Both the position numbers and the translations under genes were made by a program. The notes beneath the pieces are model-generated. The model made no database searches. It saw only the letters and a program-made list of their open reading frames with translations, and had not been told where the DNA came from. 26,934 nucleotides of DNA from CAZMXS01 sp964570325 (GTDB lineage Bacteria > Verrucomicrobiota > Kiritimatiellia > CAIQIC01 > CAZMXS01): positions 1 through 26,934 of the forward strand of contig CAZMXS010000062.1 of assembly GCA_964570325.1 (NCBI GenBank), given 5' to 3'. Positions 1 through 8,229 of the stretch are shown here, piece by piece. Position 1 is the stretch's first letter. Every line of letters begins with the position of its first letter.

Positions 1-2
1 CG

Positions 3-440
3 GAATACGATTTTCTTTGCATAGACGTGGACGGCAACGATTACTGGATCTGGCTCGCGCTGGACGAAAGCCGTTTTTCCGCCCGGGGCGTGTGCATTGA
101 ATATAACTGCCACATCCCGCCCACCCGCCGCGTCAGTCTGCCCTACGAACCCCGCCGGACTTACCAGCACGACAAGTACTACGGGGCTTCGGCGGCCGCC
201 TTCCACGCGCTCGCGGCCGCAAAAGGCTACTCGCTCGTGTGCGTGGAAGGCTTTATGAACCTCTTCTTCGTGCGCTCCGAGCGGCTCGATCCGGCGGATC
301 GCGGCGTCCCGCTGGAGCGGCTCTTCCATTACCCGCTCGACATCGAGCGGATCATCCGCGAGCAACATTTCAACTGGCGACCCTCCTGGATCGCCGTCCC
401 CGACCCCGATCCGGACGACGGCCACTGGGTCAACGTATAA
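3..440 (+). CDS. C-terminal part of a conserved 'IDVDGNDYW' family protein (5' end outside window)
   Basis: The reading frame is open from base 3 and stops with TAA at 438-440, so the gene begins upstream of the window. The GTG at 27 sits inside the conserved stretch LCIDVDGNDYWIW and is unlikely to be the real start. Aspartate-rich IDIDGxDYW followed by a VCIEYN-like strand and a VSLPYEP segment is a pattern I associate with small conserved proteins found beside FkbM methyltransferases and glycosyltransferases. Their biochemical role is, to my knowledge, not established, although the fold resembles the second half of a SAM-methyltransferase-like domain. The segment that would bind SAM, if there is one, lies outside the window. 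It is separated from the next gene by 80 bases, so it may be the last gene of an upstream unit. Family membership is recognised from motifs only; the function is unknown. Confidence 0.7.
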   Translation, partial: EYDFLCIDVDGNDYWIWLALDESRFSARGVCIEYNCHIPPTRRVSLPYEPRRTYQHDKYYGASAAAFHALAAAKGYSLVCVEGFMNLFFVRSERLDPADRGVPLERLFHYPLDIERIIREQHFNWRPSWIAVPDPDPDDGHWVNV

Positions 441-505
441 AACTGCGGCCGCGCCGATCCTCCGGCCGGAGCAGTCGGCCAAGTGGCGAGCATGGCCGGC
501 AGAAC

Positions 506-510
506 AGGAG
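506..510 (+). promoter_or_regulatory. Ribosome binding site for the methyltransferase at 521
   Basis: AGGAG lies ten bases upstream of the ATG at 521. It supports that start over the much longer open frame that reaches back to 239 through the preceding gene in another frame. Confidence 0.6.
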
Positions 511-520
511 AGCAACCCCA

Positions 521-1282
521 ATGAACAACGATTCCCTGAACGCCTTGCGGGCTCGCGATTCGATCATCCGGCCCACCGGTGAGGTCGTGACCGACCGCAT
601 TGATGAGTTCATGACCCGCGGCGACTCCGAGCGGCCCTGGCAGGTGTTCGAGCTGACCCAGAACCAGGACGTGACGCAGTGGATTGCCAACCCCGCGGCC
701 ATCGAGCTGATTCCGCCGGTGCTCGCGGACCTGGCGCGCCGGCTCCGTGGCCTGCCCGGCCCGCGGCCCATCCGTCTGCTCGACGTGGGCTGTTATGGCG
801 GCTACGCCTTCGATTATCTTCGAAACGCGTTCGCGGACACGCCAGGCGCGCTGGACTACACCGGCGTGGACGTCCAGCCGGCCGCCGTCGAGGCGGCCCG
901 CCTGGCGCACGCCGGGCTGGCCGACGCGCGCTTCGAGGTCGGCGACGTCTTCCGCCTGACCGCGACCTGGCCCACACCCGCCTTCGACGTCGTGCTGGCT
1001 TACCGCGTGCTGCACCACCTGCCCCACTTTGAACAGTGCCTGGCGCAGTTGGCCGGCGTGGCGCGCCACTTCGTGCACTTGGCGCTGCCTCTCGCCGAGC
1101 GCGACCAGTGCCAGCGGATGGAGGAGATCAGCCGAACCGACCAGCGGGCCGTCCACTCGTACTTCCGACATTTCTCCGCCGACACCGTCCGCCGCGCCGC
1201 CGCCGCCGCCGGCTGCGGCTGCGAGATCATCCCGAACCCGAACTCGCCCTACGCCACCGTGGTCTGCGTGAAAAAAGCCTGA
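521..1282 (+). CDS. Class I SAM-dependent methyltransferase
   Basis: A protein of 253 residues. Motif I of a class I Rossmann methyltransferase is clear at LLDVGCYGGYAFDYL (D88, G90, G93). It is followed by an acidic strand end at YTGVDVQPAAVEAAR, a motif II/III-like FEVGDVF, and the post-motif segment FDVVLAYRVLHHLPHF, typical of Methyltransf_11/25-type enzymes. The C-terminal third is less conserved and may bind the acceptor. The start at 521 is chosen because AGGAG lies upstream and because it leaves the previous gene free. The stop overlaps the start of the radical SAM gene (TGATG at 1280-1284), so the two are probably co-translated. The substrate cannot be read from the sequence; the context suggests a sugar or a lipid/glycan intermediate. 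Confidence 0.85.
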   Translation: MNNDSLNALRARDSIIRPTGEVVTDRIDEFMTRGDSERPWQVFELTQNQDVTQWIANPAAIELIPPVLADLARRLRGLPGPRPIRLLDVGCYGGYAFDYLRNAFADTPGALDYTGVDVQPAAVEAARLAHAGLADARFEVGDVFRLTATWPTPAFDVVLAYRVLHHLPHFEQCLAQLAGVARHFVHLALPLAERDQCQRMEEISRTDQRAVHSYFRHFSADTVRRAAAAAGCGCEIIPNPNSPYATVVCVKKA

Positions 1283-2250
1283 TGAGCACCGCCGCCGAAC
1301 GCTATGCCGCCTGGCGGGAAGGCCGCAACTGGGCCTTCCTGCGGCGCATCAATTTTGAAATATCGGCCGTGTGCAACCTGCGTTGCGCCTACTGCACGCT
1401 GCCGCGCGGCCCGCGGCCGGCCGTTCCGTTCATGCCGCCGGCGCTGCTCGAACGGGTGTTGCGCGAGGTGGGCGCGAGCCCCGCGCGACTGGCGGACATT
1501 GGGCTCTACTTCACCGGTGAATCCCTGCTGCACCCGGATTTCCTGGGCCTGCTCGACCTCACGCGCGACACACTCGCGACGGCCTTTACATACCGGCCAA
1601 CGGTCTACATGCACACCAATGGCACGCGCTGGCGGCCGGACCTGGCCCGGGCGATTCTCGACCGCGGTGTGCTACAGCGAATTATCTGGAGCATTGACGG
1701 CGTGGATCGTGAAAGTTTCGAACGAATGCGGCCTGGCGCGCGGTACGACGAGGTGCTCACAAATTGCGAGCGCGTGCTCGACCTGCGTGGCCGGGAACCG
1801 GCGCCGGCGATCTGGATCAACAACATGGTGGATCGCGAATGCGCAGGCCGGCCGCGCGCGGAGCGCCTCGCGGCGCTTTTCGCGCGCGCGGACAACGTGC
1901 GGACCTTCTACCCCTACGATCTGAACGAGGGCGACCGCCACGGCTACTACCGCTACCCGCGCCCGGAAACCGGGTTCTGCTGCTACAGCCTCGACACGAT
2001 CATCGTGACCGCCGACGCGCGGCTCTCGCTGTGCTGCGTGGACATCGGCAAACTCAACGCCTTCGGCGACCTTACCGCGCACAGCTTCGCGGACGAGTAC
2101 TTCGGCGCCGTCCACCGGCAACGGCTGCGGTGGATGAGCCAGGGGGAGCGCGCGCGCATACCCGGCTGCGCCCGGTGCCAGGTCGGTGAGGGCGTGGATA
2201 ACTTCCCTTTCGGCACGCCGGTGGAGAGCGCAGCGGTTATGCCAACATGA
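1282..2250 (+). CDS. Radical SAM protein with SPASM-like C-terminus
   Basis: A 322-residue protein. The radical SAM cluster motif CX3CX2C is present as CNLRCAYC (C31, C35, C38), which binds the [4Fe-4S] cluster that cleaves SAM. A GE-type segment (GLYFTGESLLHPDF) and the strand MHTNGTRW follow in the expected order of the TIM-barrel domain. The C-terminal region holds paired cysteines (GFCCYSLDT, LSLCCVDIGK, IPGCARCQ), as in SPASM or twitch extensions that hold auxiliary Fe-S clusters. It starts inside the stop of the upstream methyltransferase, and its own stop overlaps the next ATG by four bases. SPASM enzymes modify peptides or act on small molecules, including sugars; in this cluster a sugar or glycopeptide substrate is likely, but that is inference. 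Confidence 0.85.
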   Translation: MSTAAERYAAWREGRNWAFLRRINFEISAVCNLRCAYCTLPRGPRPAVPFMPPALLERVLREVGASPARLADIGLYFTGESLLHPDFLGLLDLTRDTLATAFTYRPTVYMHTNGTRWRPDLARAILDRGVLQRIIWSIDGVDRESFERMRPGARYDEVLTNCERVLDLRGREPAPAIWINNMVDRECAGRPRAERLAALFARADNVRTFYPYDLNEGDRHGYYRYPRPETGFCCYSLDTIIVTADARLSLCCVDIGKLNAFGDLTAHSFADEYFGAVHRQRLRWMSQGERARIPGCARCQVGEGVDNFPFGTPVESAAVMPT

Positions 2251-3413
2251 ACACTCAATCACATCCCAAGGTCTTCATCGCCGGCAACCAGGTCTGTATG
2301 AAACGCGGCCTGGACGCCGAGCGCCTGCAGCGCTACTTCCGCGCCAACCAGTGCGAACTGGTGGCGGCTCCGGAGGCGGCGGACATCATCGTCGCGCTGA
2401 CCTGCGCGTTCATCGGTTCCTACGTCCGGACCGCCACCCGGATGATCGAGAAGCTAAAGGCGCACAAGGCGCGCTTGATCGTGCTCGGCTGCTTGCCGGC
2501 CATGGCGCCGGAGGAACTCGCCCGGGTGTTCGACGGCCCCGTGCTGGCGACCAAGGACTTCGCGCAGCTCGACGCCCTCTTCCCGGACTTCAAGGTCCCG
2601 CTCGCCGCCATCGCCGACGCGAATTTCCCCGACGTTCAAGCCATGTGCTCGTTCGACCCGAACGACACCTGCCCGATCTACATCCGCAACAGCGTTACCA
2701 GCGGCAAGCGCCCCGGCCCATTCCTGCGCATCGCCTGGGGTTGCCGTAATCATTGCTCGTATTGCTCTCATCCGGTCGCGCTGGGCCCGCTGAAAAGCAA
2801 GCCGCTCGAAACCTGCATAGCGGAATACAAGGCCCTGCTGGCGGCCGGGCACAAGTACGTGGTCTTCCACGCCAACGACCCGGCGGCCTACGGGCTCGAC
2901 ATCGGCCTGACCTACCCCGAACTGCTCCGGCGCCTGGATGCGGAAACACCGGACGACAATGTCCACTGGACCCTGAACGACGTCAACCCCGCGCAGTTGG
3001 TTCGCTATTGCGACGAGTTGCTGCCGTTTTTCAGAAAAGGCCGCGCCCTGTTCCTGGCCGTCCCGATGCAGTCGGGCAGCCCGAAAATCCTGCGGCGGAT
3101 GCGGCGCTATGACCGGGTGGAGGCGATTGCCGCCGCGCTGCACAAAATCCGGGCCGCGAATTCCGCGGCGCAGTTCACCACGCACCTGATCGTCGGGTTC
3201 CCCGGCGAGACCCCGGCCGATCTGGATCTGACCTTCGAAGCCGTGCGGCAGTGCGGCTTCAACCGCGCCATGGTGTTCCCCTTCTCGGCTAATCCCAATA
3301 CACCCGCCGAGCGCATGGACGGCCAGGTGCCGCCTGCGGACATCGCGGCGCGGCAAGCCGCGTTATGCGAACGGCTGCAAAGCCTGGGCCTGACCGTGGA
3401 CCGTTTCCAATAA
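2247..3413 (+). CDS. MiaB-like radical SAM protein lacking a TRAM domain
   Basis: A 388-residue protein with the two-part layout of methylthiotransferases. An N-terminal UPF0004-like domain carries three spaced cysteines (C17 in GNQVCMKRG, C53 in LTCAF, C82 in LGCLPAM), as needed for an auxiliary Fe-S cluster. The radical SAM motif follows at GCRNHCSYC (C166, C170, C173). Later segments such as VPMQSGSPKILRRMRRYDR and TTHLIVGFPGET match the conserved MiaB/RimO/MtaB core (QSGS..L..M.R.Y, D.IVGFPGE). After residue 380 the protein ends, so the C-terminal TRAM domain used by tRNA-modifying members is absent. The gene overlaps the preceding radical SAM gene by ATGA. The missing TRAM domain and the context argue against tRNA as the substrate. 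The product is probably a methylthiotransferase-like enzyme of the glycan pathway; the reaction is unknown. Confidence 0.85.
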   Translation: MNTQSHPKVFIAGNQVCMKRGLDAERLQRYFRANQCELVAAPEAADIIVALTCAFIGSYVRTATRMIEKLKAHKARLIVLGCLPAMAPEELARVFDGPVLATKDFAQLDALFPDFKVPLAAIADANFPDVQAMCSFDPNDTCPIYIRNSVTSGKRPGPFLRIAWGCRNHCSYCSHPVALGPLKSKPLETCIAEYKALLAAGHKYVVFHANDPAAYGLDIGLTYPELLRRLDAETPDDNVHWTLNDVNPAQLVRYCDELLPFFRKGRALFLAVPMQSGSPKILRRMRRYDRVEAIAAALHKIRAANSAAQFTTHLIVGFPGETPADLDLTFEAVRQCGFNRAMVFPFSANPNTPAERMDGQVPPADIAARQAALCERLQSLGLTVDRFQ

Positions 3414-3423
3414 CCCGCCACGC

Positions 3424-4881
3424 ATGAGCCACCCCGAATCAAACGCGGATTCCGCCGGATTCCGTCAACTCGCCGCGATCTCCTACCAGGACACTTGCGC
3501 GCAATTGGCCGCGCGGCTGGCGGAGTTTTTGGACCCCAGCCAGGCCGACGGAGTGGTGCGCCAGGGGCCGGTCCCCTCGGCGATCGCGCAAGCCGTGGAA
3601 AGCGCCGCCCGACTGGTCGGCTTTTATCAATTGCGGGACGAGGCGGAGTTGCGGCGCTGGCTGGCCCACATCATACGGGATTCCACGCTGCCTTCGGCGG
3701 TCAAAATCCAAGCCGCGGAATACGCCTGCGCGGAATGCGGCGCACCGCTCGCCGCCTGGCTGTTTCCGCAATTGAACGGACTGGCCGCCGGGACGGCGGC
3801 CGAAGCCATCCTGCTGGCTGATCTGCATCTTTGGGTCAAACAATATCGCCGCGCGCGCGAACTGCTGCGCGCCGCGAAACCTGCGCCCGATGAATCGTTC
3901 ACCGCACACCTGGCACAACGGGCTCGCGCCTGGTATTCCCGGAACCGGCCCCGCGCCGCACTGATCAGTTGGCGCGCCGCGCTCCAGCAAGGACCGTTGC
4001 CCCCGGAACCGGCCGCCGCTTTCAGCTTGTTCCTGGCGGACAACGGACGTTTCCGCGCGGCCGGATTGCGCCTGGCGGCCGCATCCGCGCCGGACACGCC
4101 GGAGACGCGCTTGCGCGCGCTGCTGGTACGCCACCTGGCCGATCCGGGGACGAAACCAAGCCTGCGCAATGCGGCCGGCGCGCTGCTCGCCCAAGCGCCC
4201 GACCTGCCGTCTTTCATGCGGGTGTTCGCCCCGTTCGCCACCCAACTGACCACCCGGCTTGACCGCGCGCCGCCGCGCGCCGGCGATCTCAAATTGGCGG
4301 GCGCCTATACGCAACTGCTCTTCGCCGAATGCGACCAGGGCCGGTTCTTCACAGAATCCCTGCTGGTGGGCAGCAAATTCCCGGTTTACGCCGGCGCCAT
4401 GAGTGAAGTCATGGAAATCATGGATGCGCGCGCGCGCGCCGACGAGTCATTTGTGGATGGCCACGCCGCGCTGGCGGTCTATGCTTGGGGCGCGGGGCTC
4501 CAGCGCGAGGCGGAACGGTGCCTGGAGCGCGAGCCGGCGGCGCGCCCCCATTCGCCGGTCGGCTGGTTTCGATTGGCGTTAGCCGCCAGCCTCTTGGGCC
4601 AAACCGACACCGCCGTGGGCTTTTTGGAGCGGCTCCATCGCCAGGCGCCAGATTATTTCCAGCAGAACCCCTTGCCTGTGGTCTGGGGCATGCTGTCCAT
4701 TCTGCTCAAAGCGCTGGGGTGGCGGGAAGCCGCGGCGCAGGCGGCGGAAATGACCGCCCGAGCGCCGTTCTGGGATCATCGGCAGGCGCTCCTGGCGCGC
4801 GTCCCCGCGCGCGACCGACCGGTGGCCCTGCCCCCATTCCAATGGCCTGCGTGGCTGCGTCCACCCGGTTCCACCCCATGA
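3424..4881 (+). CDS. Alpha-helical, TPR-like repeat protein
   Basis: A 485-residue protein without a catalytic motif that I recognise. It is rich in Ala, Leu and Arg in short amphipathic helices. Several stretches resemble tetratricopeptide repeats, for example around residues 340-430 (AALAVYAWGAGLQREAERCL, FRLALAASLLGQTDTAVGFL). No signal peptide or membrane segment is visible, so a cytoplasmic location is likely. The start at 3424 follows the radical SAM stop by ten bases, and the stop overlaps the next ATG by four bases. The neighbouring downstream protein also begins with TPR-like helices, so this gene may be a scaffold, or a divergent paralogue that lost its catalytic domain. The function is unknown. 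Confidence 0.65.
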   Translation: MSHPESNADSAGFRQLAAISYQDTCAQLAARLAEFLDPSQADGVVRQGPVPSAIAQAVESAARLVGFYQLRDEAELRRWLAHIIRDSTLPSAVKIQAAEYACAECGAPLAAWLFPQLNGLAAGTAAEAILLADLHLWVKQYRRARELLRAAKPAPDESFTAHLAQRARAWYSRNRPRAALISWRAALQQGPLPPEPAAAFSLFLADNGRFRAAGLRLAAASAPDTPETRLRALLVRHLADPGTKPSLRNAAGALLAQAPDLPSFMRVFAPFATQLTTRLDRAPPRAGDLKLAGAYTQLLFAECDQGRFFTESLLVGSKFPVYAGAMSEVMEIMDARARADESFVDGHAALAVYAWGAGLQREAERCLEREPAARPHSPVGWFRLALAASLLGQTDTAVGFLERLHRQAPDYFQQNPLPVVWGMLSILLKALGWREAAAQAAEMTARAPFWDHRQALLARVPARDRPVALPPFQWPAWLRPPGSTP

Positions 4882-6518
4882 CGGACTTCAACGACCTGCT
4901 GCTGGGGCCAAACCGCGTCAATGCGGAATGGCTTAACCAGTTTGATCAAGCGACGCGGCGCGAGCCGGATTGGCGGCGCGTCTGCGCCGCGCTGATTGAA
5001 CAGGCCTATGCGCATCATCCGGAAGCGCGCGACGGCCATGCGCGCGTCGGCTGTTTCCTGCTGGAATGCGGCCGGGCTGACGAGGCGCTGGACTGGTTTG
5101 AAAAAGACCTCGCCGCCGGCCGCATGGGCTGGTGGCAGCAACTCCGCCGCGCGGAATGCCTGGCGCTGCTGGGGCGGAAAACGCCGGCGCTCACGGAAAT
5201 TGAACGCATCTACCGGCAATACCCGGAAGCCCGCAATGGCCATGCCATGCCCGGCGTCCGGCTGCGCGATCCCAACCTGGCGCGCCGGGACATTGCCGCC
5301 AATCGGCTCACGCCGGGTTATGCGCTGAACGTGGCGGTGTTGCTGGCCGAAACCGGCGCGGACCGGGAAGCCGTGCGCCTGGTCGAGGAAGCCTATGCGC
5401 AGGACGCCCAACTCCAAAATGGCTTTGCGCGCCTCGGTCGCGTCCTCCTGGCGCGCAACCGGCAGGCGGAAGCGCGGCGGCTGTACCAGCGCGACGCCGA
5501 GGCGAACCGCATCCGGCCGGCGGATCGGCTGGTGCTGGCCCGTTTGCTCGCGGAAGCCGGCGAGGCGTCCGCCGCGATCATGGAACTGGCCCGGCTTTGC
5601 GCCGGGGAAACGCATGGCGCCGCAGCCGGCGGCATCACCCAACTAGCCCGATGCGCGGCGACGCTGCGGGCGTGCGCCACGCTGCAGGGACAACTGGCGG
5701 AAGCCGCCACCCTCCAACCGGCCGACTTCGACGTAGCCGGCCAGGCCCGGGCGCTGCGGGCCGCCGCGCTTGCGGGCGGCCGCCCGGCGGATCCGCTGCG
5801 CATCCTGAACGCGCGCCTGCGTGCCGCGAACGCGCGTGATGCCTGGATTCAATTCCAAGAGATCGTCTTGCAGGAGTGCTATTTCTTCCGCGCGTCAAAC
5901 GCCGCGCCGCTGATCATAGACGGCGGCGCGAATATGGGCATGGCTCTCGCCTACTTCAAATGGCTGTATCCCGACGCGCGGATCCTGGCGTTCGAACCGC
6001 ATCCCGAACTCCATGCGCTCTGCGCGGAAAACATCCGTTTGAACGAGTGGCCGAACGTAACCCTGCATCCCGCCGCCCTGCTCGACCGCGCGGGATCCAT
6101 CACGCTGCATGTCCTGAACAACGAACCCATGGGATCCAGCATCACTCGACGGCTGGCGGATACGCGGCCGGCGAACGAGTCACGCGCGGTCGAGGTTGCC
6201 TGCCGCCGCCTCGGCGACTGTATCACGGAACCGGTGGATTTTCTGAAGCTCGACATTGAGGGCGCGGAAACGCGGGTCTTGCGCGACTTGGGCAACCGGC
6301 TCGGGCTCGTCCGGCGCGGCTATATCGAATACCACTACGGCCCAATCCATGACGACAATGCATTGGGCGAATTGCTCTCCATTCTCGAAAAGGCCGGCTT
6401 TCAGTATCGGTTGGCGGAACCGGCTGCAACGGCGTCGCAAATGCCCTTGCACGGCCGGCATTTAACAGTCGGCACCCCTTGGTCATGCAGTATCCATTTC
6501 AGCAATCCGCATGGATAG
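4878..6518 (+). CDS. TPR-FkbM fusion: SAM-dependent methyltransferase
   Basis: A 546-residue protein. Roughly residues 1-310 are TPR-like helices (repeating patterns such as GCFLLECGRADEALDWF and RLGRVLLARNRQAEARRLYQ). The C-terminal 220 residues are an FkbM-family methyltransferase: motif I at LIIDGGANMGMALAYF (D348, G349, G350), the acidic strand end ILAFEPHPELHALCAEN, and the family hallmark DFLKLDIEGAE (D459, E461). FkbM enzymes O-methylate hydroxyl groups and are common in polysaccharide and flagellin glycosylation loci. The start at 4878 (ATGA overlap) is preferred over the long upstream extension at 4485, which lies inside the preceding gene in another frame. The TPR part probably serves oligomerisation or acceptor recognition, as proposed for TPR-containing glycan enzymes. 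Confidence 0.85.
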   Translation: MTDFNDLLLGPNRVNAEWLNQFDQATRREPDWRRVCAALIEQAYAHHPEARDGHARVGCFLLECGRADEALDWFEKDLAAGRMGWWQQLRRAECLALLGRKTPALTEIERIYRQYPEARNGHAMPGVRLRDPNLARRDIAANRLTPGYALNVAVLLAETGADREAVRLVEEAYAQDAQLQNGFARLGRVLLARNRQAEARRLYQRDAEANRIRPADRLVLARLLAEAGEASAAIMELARLCAGETHGAAAGGITQLARCAATLRACATLQGQLAEAATLQPADFDVAGQARALRAAALAGGRPADPLRILNARLRAANARDAWIQFQEIVLQECYFFRASNAAPLIIDGGANMGMALAYFKWLYPDARILAFEPHPELHALCAENIRLNEWPNVTLHPAALLDRAGSITLHVLNNEPMGSSITRRLADTRPANESRAVEVACRRLGDCITEPVDFLKLDIEGAETRVLRDLGNRLGLVRRGYIEYHYGPIHDDNALGELLSILEKAGFQYRLAEPAATASQMPLHGRHLTVGTPWSCSIHFSNPHG

Positions 6519-8229
6519 GCAATGTTCGCGATCATGTCCCGGAGCCGCCAGCTCACTTTCAAAGCAACCCTTGAACCCACCTGAAAGAATCGTGTGCTTC
6601 GGAACCGGCCTCGGGGCGCGGCGCGCGTTGCGGCGCCTGCCGTCGCGGGTTCGCATCATCGCGTTCACGGATGACGATTCCGTCAAGTGGGGTCGGCGTT
6701 TTCATGGCTATCCGGTTGTGGCGCCCGCCGACCTGAAGCGGCTGGACTTCGACTGCGTGCTGGTGACCACGACGACTTACGCCCGGCAGGCGCAACAGCG
6801 CCTGCTGGGCCTCGGCATCCCGCCTGAAAAAATCCGCACCTTGCCGGCCGGCGCCCTCCGGCAGGATTACCCCACGCCTTGGCGCGCTATCCGCACCGCG
6901 CTTAATCCGGGCGCGGCCTTGGGCGCAATGCGTCGCAGCGCCGGTAAAGACTCCCGACCCACCGTCGTGCTGGCCGTGCCGTTGCGGGTCATGCCAGTGG
7001 AAGGCGGCGGGGCCGCGCGGTTCTGGAGCATGGCGACATTCCTGCGCGCGCAAGGATTCCGGGTAGTTCTGGCGACGCTCGACCACGCGGCCGAACCGAC
7101 CCGCGAGATCCGCCGCCGTCTGGACTGCGTCTGGACTCCGTCCACCATGCCGGCCGGCGGGCGCTGGGCGACCGCCGTCCAGATCTGGCGGCAATGGCGC
7201 AAGGACCAGGCGACCCGCCTGATCCCAATGCCAACCGAAGAGCCCATCGTCGCGTTCGGGCCGTCCTTCTTCGAGCAACGGCGCAATCCGGAGTTCGAGT
7301 GCCTGGCGGCCGCGGCCTGCCGCGTCGAGCAACCACTGGCCGTGATCGCTTGCTTCGCGTGGTCAGCGCCGCTGTTTGATTTGCTGCCCGCGTCCGTGTT
7401 GAAGATCCTCGACACCATTGACATCCAGCACGTGCGCGCGCAACGCGCGGCGGAACACGGCGCGACGATCTCCGGCTTCGATCCGCCGCCCATGCGCGAC
7501 GAGGAGATCGCCCTGCTCGAAAAGGCCGACGTCATCCTGGCCATCCAGGCCGAGGAGCAGGCCGAATTGCGGCGCATGACGGCCAAGCCGGTCGTGTTGG
7601 CCGAACATGCGCTGCCCGCGCAACCCCAGCCGTCGCCCGCGGATTCGCAGACCGTCCTTTTCGTCGGCAACGATTTCACGCCCAACGTCCAAGGCATCAC
7701 GGCGTTCATCCGCGAGGCGTGGCCCGCCATCCGCGCGCGATGCCCGCGGGCGACGCTGGCGATCTGCGGGAAAGTTTGCGAAACACTGAAGAGCGATCCG
7801 GAAAACGGCGTTCAATGCCTTGGACTGGCGCCGGACCTCGCGCCGCACTATGCCGCAGCCGCCGTGGTCGTCAATCCCGCGCCGTTCGGCACCGGTTTGA
7901 AAATCAAGGCGGTGGAAGCCCTGGCCCACGGGAAATGCCTCGTGGCAACGGAAGAGGGCGTGCGCGGCCTGTCTGCCGCCGTGCGGGAATGCGCCCGAAT
8001 CGTGCCCCTTGCCGAGATGGCGCCGGCCGTGGCGGAGCTGCTCGCGTCCGTTGACGCGCGGCGTGAACTCGAACGCCGGGCGCTGAACTTCGCCGCGGAG
8101 GCCCTGGCCGCGGAGCGTGTCTATGGCGAATTGCGGGCGGCATTGGGCAAACACCTGGAGCGCGCCGCCGGGGCCGTGCCGAAAATCCTGCCGTGCCACC
8201 CGATCGCCACCAAGGAGGCCCATTCATGA
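6511..8229 (+). CDS. Glycosyltransferase family 4 with N-terminal Rossmann-like module
   Basis: A 572-residue protein. Residues about 27-105 are a Rossmann-like module (RIVCFGTGLGARRAL, IIAFTDDD, GYPVVAPADL, FDCVLVTTTT), related to the domain found in many proteins of this window. Residues from about 155 form a GT-B glycosyltransferase: an N-terminal acceptor domain beginning TVVLAVPLRVMPVEGGGAARF, then the GT4 donor domain with VLFVGNDFTPNVQGI, ATLAICGK and FGTGLKIKAVEALAHGKC (F459 to about E469). The last includes the glutamate that binds the donor sugar nucleotide in GT4 enzymes. The chosen ATG overlaps the preceding stop by eight bases but has no good ribosome binding site. A TTG at 6571, just before the module, is an alternative start. 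The donor and acceptor cannot be identified from sequence. Confidence 0.82.
   Translation: MDRQCSRSCPGAASSLSKQPLNPPERIVCFGTGLGARRALRRLPSRVRIIAFTDDDSVKWGRRFHGYPVVAPADLKRLDFDCVLVTTTTYARQAQQRLLGLGIPPEKIRTLPAGALRQDYPTPWRAIRTALNPGAALGAMRRSAGKDSRPTVVLAVPLRVMPVEGGGAARFWSMATFLRAQGFRVVLATLDHAAEPTREIRRRLDCVWTPSTMPAGGRWATAVQIWRQWRKDQATRLIPMPTEEPIVAFGPSFFEQRRNPEFECLAAAACRVEQPLAVIACFAWSAPLFDLLPASVLKILDTIDIQHVRAQRAAEHGATISGFDPPPMRDEEIALLEKADVILAIQAEEQAELRRMTAKPVVLAEHALPAQPQPSPADSQTVLFVGNDFTPNVQGITAFIREAWPAIRARCPRATLAICGKVCETLKSDPENGVQCLGLAPDLAPHYAAAAVVVNPAPFGTGLKIKAVEALAHGKCLVATEEGVRGLSAAVRECARIVPLAEMAPAVAELLASVDARRELERRALNFAAEALAAERVYGELRAALGKHLERAAGAVPKILPCHPIATKEAHS
8214..8220 (+). promoter_or_regulatory. 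Strong ribosome binding site for the sulfotransferase gene
   Basis: AAGGAGG, a full Shine-Dalgarno match, lies five bases before the ATG at 8226, inside the end of the preceding gene. It fixes the start at 8226 rather than at the upstream in-frame codon at 8193. Confidence 0.75.

Noticed and set aside
460..471. Perfect 12-base palindrome CTCCGGCCGGAG between the first two genes
   Set aside because: It has no loop and no T-run, so it is not a terminator, and no second copy that would support an operator was noticed. Such palindromes are common at this GC content.
239..520. Long upstream extension of the first methyltransferase frame
   Set aside because: It overlaps the real end of the preceding gene, is Arg/Pro-rich shadow sequence, and the ribosome binding site supports 521.
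4427..4441. Alternating GC run (GCGCGCGCGC) in the helical protein gene
   Set aside because: It lies in frame in an Ala/Arg codon stretch (ARARA) and is explained by codon use; similar runs occur elsewhere in the window.
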